From Haloactinomyces albus (GTDB taxonomy: Bacteria; Actinomycetota; Actinomycetes; Mycobacteriales; Pseudonocardiaceae): 64,000 nt of DNA. The stretch lies in assembly GCF_031458135.1 (NCBI RefSeq), contig NZ_JAVDXW010000001.1, forward strand, positions 372,001-436,000, in the 5' to 3' direction. A program made the position numbers and the translations under genes. Of this stretch, positions 59,571 through 64,000 are shown in pieces. Every line of letters starts with the position of its first letter. Position 1 is the stretch's first letter. The notes under the pieces were generated by a model. It made no database searches and had not been told where the DNA came from. It saw only the letters and a program-made list of their open reading frames with translations.

Positions 59571-60986
59571 TCAGCCCACCGCTCGCAGCGAGGTGAGCAA
59601 TCTGCTCGTCGAGTACCCGTCTTCGAGCGGGACGATCTCCGTGCACCCGCCGTAGCGGCGGACGACGTCGCTTTCCGGCAAAGCCACGCCGCCGTAGTCA
59701 CCGCCCTTGACCCACACGTCGGGGCGCAGCTCGTCGAGCAGTGCCGTCGGCGAGCTCTCGTCGAACACGGCCACGGCATCGACCGGTTCGAGAGCCAGCA
59801 GCAGGCGCATCCGGTCCTGCTCACACACCACCGGACGCCCCGAGCCCTTGAGGCGCCGTACGGAGTCATCGGAGTTCAGACAGACGACGAGAGCATCTCC
59901 CAGGGCGCGAGCACGTTCGAGCAGACGGATGTGCCCGGGATGCAACAGGTCGAAACATCCGCCCGTGGCCACCAGCCTCCCCCGTTCGTGCCGGACGCGT
60001 GCGGTGACGTCGAAAGCGGTGGCCCGCCCGAAGCGCGACACGGGCTGTTCCCGTTCCGAGTCCGCCGTCGAAAGCCGGACCGAGAGCTGGTTCGCCCCTC
60101 CCCGCGAGACGAACCGGCCTGCCGCCTCCACCGCTGCGGTCACCGCTTCCGCACAACTCGCTCCGCGTGACATCGCCAGTACCGCGGTGGTGGCGAAACT
60201 GTCGCCCGCTCCGCAGGTATCCACCTCCACCGACTCCGGACTCACCGGTGGTGCGGTGATGTCCTCCGTTCCGTCGCCGGAGACCAGGACAGCACCGTCG
60301 GCGCCCAGTGTCACCGCGACCGCCCCGCACTCCCAGTGCTTCAGCAGCGCCCTCGCCGCGACCGACGGCGTGCCCGATTGCGCCGAGCACACATCGAATC
60401 CGGCCGCTTCCGACCTGTTCGGCACCACCAGGTCCGTACGGGACACCGGCTCGGCGCCCTTGGGGTGTGGATCCCACACCAGCGGAGTTCCCCGAGGGAG
60501 CTCACCGAGAGCGCGCCGCAGCGAGGCATTGTGCGTGGTCCCCCGGCCATAGTCGGCCACCAGCACGGCACCGGCGTTTCTCAGGGCGGCGAGAGCGTCT
60601 TCGTCGAGCGGCTCATCGGGCACGGCTCCCGCACCGGAGTCCAGACGCACCAGGGATTGGCCCGCCGCACGCACCCGCGTCTTGCACACCGTCGTTCCCC
60701 GGAAGGGAAGGGGCACCAGGTCCATCCGGTCCTCGATCATTCCGATCAGTGACCGGCCCTGCTCGTCGGTGCCGATCCCGGCAAGCAGGGTGACCTGCGC
60801 TCCCTCCTGCGCGGCCAGCAACGCCGCCAACCCCGCACCGCCCGGTCGGCTCCTGCGCCCGAGTACGTCGACCACCGGAACCGGAGCGTCCGGGCACAGC
60901 CGTTCGGCCCGGCCATCGACATCGACGTCGAGTAACACGTCCCCGACGACCACCAGTGGCCCGTGCCGACTCGCCGTGCTCCTCAC
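59571..60986 (-). CDS. hldE: Bifunctional heptose 7-phosphate kinase / heptose 1-phosphate adenylyltransferase
   Basis: A 471-residue fusion of a PfkB/ribokinase domain (about 10-310) and a nucleotidyltransferase domain (about 330-471). The kinase domain starts VVVGDVLLDVDVDGRAERLC and ends with the catalytic VDTCGAGDSFATTAVLAMS. The transferase has GGCFDLLHPGHIRLLERARA with the HxGH motif and VWVKGGDYGG. In Gram-negatives HldE makes D-glycero-beta-D-manno-heptose 1,7-bisphosphate and then ADP-heptose. The donor nucleotide here is inferred. GTG at 60986 overlaps the GmhA stop and has GGAGG upstream. Confidence 0.92.
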   Translation of the reverse strand: MRSTASRHGPLVVVGDVLLDVDVDGRAERLCPDAPVPVVDVLGRRSRPGGAGLAALLAAQEGAQVTLLAGIGTDEQGRSLIGMIEDRMDLVPLPFRGTTVCKTRVRAAGQSLVRLDSGAGAVPDEPLDEDALAALRNAGAVLVADYGRGTTHNASLRRALGELPRGTPLVWDPHPKGAEPVSRTDLVVPNRSEAAGFDVCSAQSGTPSVAARALLKHWECGAVAVTLGADGAVLVSGDGTEDITAPPVSPESVEVDTCGAGDSFATTAVLAMSRGASCAEAVTAAVEAAGRFVSRGGANQLSVRLSTADSEREQPVSRFGRATAFDVTARVRHERGRLVATGGCFDLLHPGHIRLLERARALGDALVVCLNSDDSVRRLKGSGRPVVCEQDRMRLLLALEPVDAVAVFDESSPTALLDELRPDVWVKGGDYGGVALPESDVVRRYGGCTEIVPLEDGYSTSRLLTSLRAVG

Positions 60987-61588
60987 CGAACAGCCTCCTC
61001 CTGTGCGGTCCTGTCCGCTGCGGATATTCCGGTGGCTCCGGTCACATCGTCGAATGCGGCGCACAGGGCATGGATCAGTGCCAAGTGGACTTCCTGGACC
61101 GTCGCGGTGTTGGGGGCGTCCACGGCGACGGCGTCGACGCACACCGCGGCCAGGGTGTTCGGCGCCGGACCGGTGAAAGCCCACGTCGTCATTCCGATCT
61201 CGTGGGCGGTCTTGGCCGCGGCGATGACGTTCTGACTCCGCCCGCTGGTCGACAAGGCGACGAGCACGTCACCCGCACGACCGTGCGCGCGCACACCGCG
61301 CGCGAAGACGTCCTGTTCGCCGTAGTCGTTGAGGATCGCGGTGAACGCGGAGGTGTCGGCGTGCAGCGGGATCGCCGCATAGGGTTTGCGGTCCTGCAGG
61401 AAGCGGCCGGTGAACTCACCGGTGAGGTGCTGTGCCTCGGCGGCGCTGCCACCATTGCCGCACACGAGCAACCGGCCACCGTTCTCCAGCACCGCAGCCA
61501 GGTGCACAGCCCACGCATGCAGTACCGGCGCCGCCATCCGGGCTCTGCCTGCTGCCCGTTCCAACGCTGTGAAGTGTTCTTCGATCAC
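60983..61588 (-). CDS. gmhA: Sedoheptulose 7-phosphate isomerase (GmhA-like)
   Basis: A 201-residue SIS-domain protein. It has RLLVCGNGGSAAEAQHLTGE, DVLVALSTSGRSQNVIAAAK and HLALIHALCAAFDD, the pattern of phosphoheptose isomerases that convert sedoheptulose 7-phosphate to D-glycero-D-manno-heptose 7-phosphate. GTG at 61588 follows GGGAGG. It lies between GT4 and HldE, the first committed step of the heptose pathway. Confidence 0.92.
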   Translation of the reverse strand: MIEEHFTALERAAGRARMAAPVLHAWAVHLAAVLENGGRLLVCGNGGSAAEAQHLTGEFTGRFLQDRKPYAAIPLHADTSAFTAILNDYGEQDVFARGVRAHGRAGDVLVALSTSGRSQNVIAAAKTAHEIGMTTWAFTGPAPNTLAAVCVDAVAVDAPNTATVQEVHLALIHALCAAFDDVTGATGISAADRTAQEEAVR

Positions 61589-61610
61589 GGCCTGCCTCCC
61601 GTCGATGCGG

Positions 61611-62825
61611 TCACCGGCTGCCTGCCACCGGCAAGGGCTCACTGTGGTCGAGGGCTCGCCGGTAGACCGATTCCGTCTCGCGGACGAGTCGATCCCACCC
61701 GTATCGCGCCCGGACGTGCTCGGCTCCGGTACTGCCCAGTTCACAGCGCCAGCGGGGCCGGGCCAGCAGCGCCCGGAGCCTGCTTGCGAGAGCGTGGCTG
61801 TCCCGGGGCGGGACCAACAGCCCCGTCTCACCGTCGATCACGGTGTCGAGGTGACCACCCACAGCGGTCACCACCGGGACCACTCCGCATGCCATGGCTT
61901 CCAACGGAACCGTGCCGAACGGCTCATACCAGGGAGCGCTAACCACCACGTCGGCCGATCGATACAGCGCAGGCGCATCGGCATGGGTGACCTGGCCGCG
62001 GAAATCGACCCGGTCCGCCACCCCGGCACGCTCGGCAACGGAGCGCAGCCGGGCGATCTCCGGGTCGGAGTCCCAGGTCGACCGTTCGGGGCCGCCCGCG
62101 ATGACCAGTTCCGCGTCGGGCACGCCCGCGAGCGCGGTGATGACGGTATCGACACCCTTGCGCTCGACGAGACGTCCGATGCTGAGAATGCGGGGTCGAT
62201 CGGTCCGGGCAGTGCTGGGACCTGCGGGAACGAACTTGGTGAGGTCGATTCCACACGGCACCACGGCGGTGCGTTCTTCCGGCACTCCCAGTTCGGTGAG
62301 CTCGGAGACCTCGTCCGAGCACGTGGCCACGACGAGGTCGGCGGTGCGGGCCAATTCGGCCTCGATACGTTCGCGCTGAGGCGGGCTCGGGTCCTTGGCC
62401 CCCTGGTGTCTGCGTTTGACCCGGCCCAGCGCGTGGAAGGTCTGCAGCACCGGCACGTCGATCCCGGTGAGACCGCGCCGTGCGGCCACACCACTCATCC
62501 AGAAGTGTGCGTGCACCACATCCGGCTGCTGCAGTCCCCATCGCACGGACAGGTGATCGCCGAACTCCGCCATGTACGGCAGGAGCTCGTCTTTGGGGAT
62601 CGGGCGCGGTGGCCCCGCGGGCACGTGCTCGACCGTGACCCCCGGCGCGGCCTGCACGGTAGCCGGGAGCTCCGTGGAGTCCCGCCGGGTATGCACGACC
62701 ACCTGGTGGCCTCTGCGAGCGAGCCCGTTGGCCAGTTCGGCGACGTGGACGTTCTGCCCACCCGCGTCAACTCCCCCGAGCGCCGCGAGCGGACTCGCGT
62801 GTTCGGAGACCATGTCGATTCTCAT
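61611..62825 (-). CDS. Glycosyltransferase family 4 protein
   Basis: A 404-residue GT4 enzyme. It begins MRIDMVSEHASPLAALGGVD, AGGQNVHVAELANGLARRGH, has LSIGRLVERKGVDTVITALA and SAPWYEPFGTVPLEAMACGV with the EX7E motif. The GGVDAGGQNVHV start is that of sucrose-phosphate-synthase- and MshA-like GT4 members. The ATG overlaps the stop of the next gene upstream by four bases (62822-62825). Acceptor unknown. Confidence 0.9.
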   Translation of the reverse strand: MRIDMVSEHASPLAALGGVDAGGQNVHVAELANGLARRGHQVVVHTRRDSTELPATVQAAPGVTVEHVPAGPPRPIPKDELLPYMAEFGDHLSVRWGLQQPDVVHAHFWMSGVAARRGLTGIDVPVLQTFHALGRVKRRHQGAKDPSPPQRERIEAELARTADLVVATCSDEVSELTELGVPEERTAVVPCGIDLTKFVPAGPSTARTDRPRILSIGRLVERKGVDTVITALAGVPDAELVIAGGPERSTWDSDPEIARLRSVAERAGVADRVDFRGQVTHADAPALYRSADVVVSAPWYEPFGTVPLEAMACGVVPVVTAVGGHLDTVIDGETGLLVPPRDSHALASRLRALLARPRWRCELGSTGAEHVRARYGWDRLVRETESVYRRALDHSEPLPVAGSR

Positions 62826-63787
62826 CGGGACACCTCCTGCAACAGTCCGTCCCACGCGGCGAGGAATCGCTCCAGCGAGTACTTCCTGCGTGCCGCAGCA
62901 CGAGCGGCCCGTCCCGCCTGCTCGGCACGTTCGGCATCACCCAGGAACTCCCGGATGGCCCGGGTCAGCACATCCAGCCGGGTGGAGACGACGCCTGCCT
63001 CGGACGGCACCGCCTCGACCGCTTCGGTCGCGGCGAGGGCGACCACCGGCATGCCGAGATGCATCGCCTCCACCAGGGACAGGCCCAATGACGTCCACCG
63101 GAACGGGTGCAGGTAGACCCGCCGGGCGGCCAGTGCGGCATGCATCCGTGGCTGTGGCAGGTCCTCGTGAACCGCGATCCGGTCCCGGCCGATGCCGAAC
63201 CGTGCGGGCACGCCCTCCACGCGCATTCCGTAGAGGTCCATCGGGGCGGTCGATGCGAATGAGGGCAGCAGGTCGGCGCCCGTGATACGGGCACGGCGCA
63301 CCGGCTCGTTGATCACCACGCCGACGCGCTCGAGTTCTCCGGTGTAGCGATGCCCCGGATCGACGATGCCGTGCTCGATCACCGTGGTCGGTGCCCGCCC
63401 GCAGTCCCAGAACATCTCGTTGAAGTGCGTGACGTGGACGAGGGGGATGTCGCTGCGCTCGGCCAGCGGATGTCGCGTACCCGCCACCTCACCGCGCGGG
63501 GTGTCGTGTTCGACGAACACCGCGGGCACGTCGATGCCGGGACGGCGACCGAGCCACTTCTCGGTCAGTTCCACTTCGTGCGGCCGTTGCAGCACGACGA
63601 CGTCGACGTCCTCGTCGCGCAGCTGATCCGGGGTGACCTCGACGGCATTGCTCGGCCAGGTATACGTCAACGCGCGACCGCGCCCGTCGGCGTCCCGATT
63701 CGGTGTCACCGGCACCAGGTACGTGTGGTCACCTCGCACGAAGGCGGTACTCCACGCACCGTGCACGTGCCAGGCCAGAATCCTCAT
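62822..63787 (-). CDS. Glycosyltransferase (GT4-like)
   Basis: A 321-residue GT-B-like protein. It begins MRILAWHVHGAWSTAFVRGD, has VVVLQRPHEVELTEKWLGRR, FVEHDTPRGEV, VTHFNEMFWDCGRAPTTVIE and a donor-side PFRWTSLGLSLVEAMHLGMP. This is a family of short GT4-like proteins found beside GT9 and heptose genes. ATG 63787 overlaps the GT9 stop by four bases. Its sugar is not known. Confidence 0.82.
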   Translation of the reverse strand: MRILAWHVHGAWSTAFVRGDHTYLVPVTPNRDADGRGRALTYTWPSNAVEVTPDQLRDEDVDVVVLQRPHEVELTEKWLGRRPGIDVPAVFVEHDTPRGEVAGTRHPLAERSDIPLVHVTHFNEMFWDCGRAPTTVIEHGIVDPGHRYTGELERVGVVINEPVRRARITGADLLPSFASTAPMDLYGMRVEGVPARFGIGRDRIAVHEDLPQPRMHAALAARRVYLHPFRWTSLGLSLVEAMHLGMPVVALAATEAVEAVPSEAGVVSTRLDVLTRAIREFLGDAERAEQAGRAARAAARRKYSLERFLAAWDGLLQEVSR

Positions 63788-64000
63788 GCCACCGCCTCCA
63801 TCATCGCCTCGACCGCCTCGACGACGTCGCAGGCACCGACCTCGGACAGGCAGGGATGGCCGGGTACGGGACACACCCTGGCCCGGGTGTCGCGGCACGG
63901 CGCGTCCTGATCACCGAGCAGCGTCGTCGCCACGCCGTAGGGCGCCCAGCGCGCAGCCCGCACCACGGGAGCGAACAGCGACACGACCGGGGTCCCCACC
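63784..64000 (-). CDS. Glycosyltransferase family 9, C-terminal part (cut by window edge)
   Basis: The frame is open from the right edge. Its visible 71 codons read GTPVVSLFAPVVRAARWAPY, GVATTLLGDQDAPCRDTRAR, VCPVPGHPCLSEVGACDVVE. This is the C-terminal end of a GT9 heptosyltransferase, with the 'GTP/FGP' donor-site loop followed by a Cys-containing segment (CRDTRARVCPVPGHPC) typical of the actinobacterial group. The start is beyond the window. It is the first visible gene of the operon that runs to 55703. Confidence 0.8.
   Translation of the reverse strand, partial: VGTPVVSLFAPVVRAARWAPYGVATTLLGDQDAPCRDTRARVCPVPGHPCLSEVGACDVVEAVEAMMEAVA

Overview
The window is high-GC DNA with short intergenic gaps, GTG and TTG starts beside ATG, and many four-base start/stop overlaps. 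The gene content is that of a filamentous actinobacterium: an F420-type luciferase-like oxidoreductase, KorAB, a LigD-type DNA ligase, and DUF5313, DUF6292, DUF3040, DUF3618 and DUF6480 proteins. DUF5313 and DUF6292 point to Pseudonocardiales (a Saccharopolyspora or Actinopolyspora relative); the genus is inference. No rRNA, tRNA, CRISPR array, transposase or prophage was seen.

Layout. 1-5019 (minus): an uncharacterised surface-glycan operon with a polysaccharide deacetylase, a UDP-N-acetylhexosamine-type 6-dehydrogenase, an ATP-grasp ligase, an FAD monooxygenase-like protein and a fourth gene cut by the window edge. 5080-8051: korBA. 8468-13331: PxpA, a phospholipid-methyltransferase-like protein, a 52-residue membrane protein, a class III aminotransferase and two small conserved proteins. 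13519-14820: a histidyl-tRNA synthetase. 14922-20316: two divergent MHS-family transporters, creatinase and an IclR regulator, with a readable promoter and operator. 20362-28226: small membrane proteins, including one with a clear internal duplication, then a methyltransferase, prenyltransferase-like, methyltransferase and GT4 cluster, and a metallo-beta-lactamase-fold hydrolase. 28562-32180: a third MHS transporter, a TIM-barrel isomerase and a LacI regulator with a 14-bp candidate operator. 32344-44816: many small conserved and stress-type genes (hemerythrin, DUF2795, DUF2188, DNA ligase, DUF3040, SDR, MFS, phage-holin-like). 44946-55611: a 1037-residue FAD/Fe-S oxidoreductase with a TPP decarboxylase, an epimerase, a YbdK-type carboxylate-amine ligase, a heme-oxygenase-like diiron protein, a toxin-antitoxin-like pair between two copies of a 57-bp palindrome, a CDGSH protein and a HemK-type methyltransferase. 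55703-64000 (minus, cut at the right edge): a translationally coupled heptose and glycosyltransferase operon with GmhA, HldE, two GT9 enzymes, two GT4-like enzymes, an SDR, a UDP-glucose dehydrogenase and a shortened dehydrogenase paralogue that has lost its catalytic residues.

How the genes fit together. The right-hand operon should make an activated heptose and a uronic acid and transfer them to an unknown acceptor, which is unusual in a Gram-positive. The left-hand operon appears to make and modify a different amino-uronic-acid polymer. The 16.6-20.3 kb module takes up and hydrolyses creatine (or a relative) to sarcosine and urea under IclR control. The 28.5-32.2 kb module looks like a LacI-controlled uptake and isomerisation unit. 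The strongest leads are the pseudo-dehydrogenase inside the heptose operon, the toxin-antitoxin pair bracketed by palindromes that carry the stop codons of the flanking genes, the sharp change of codon use inside creatinase, and a set of tandem repeats and palindromes in intergenic DNA.
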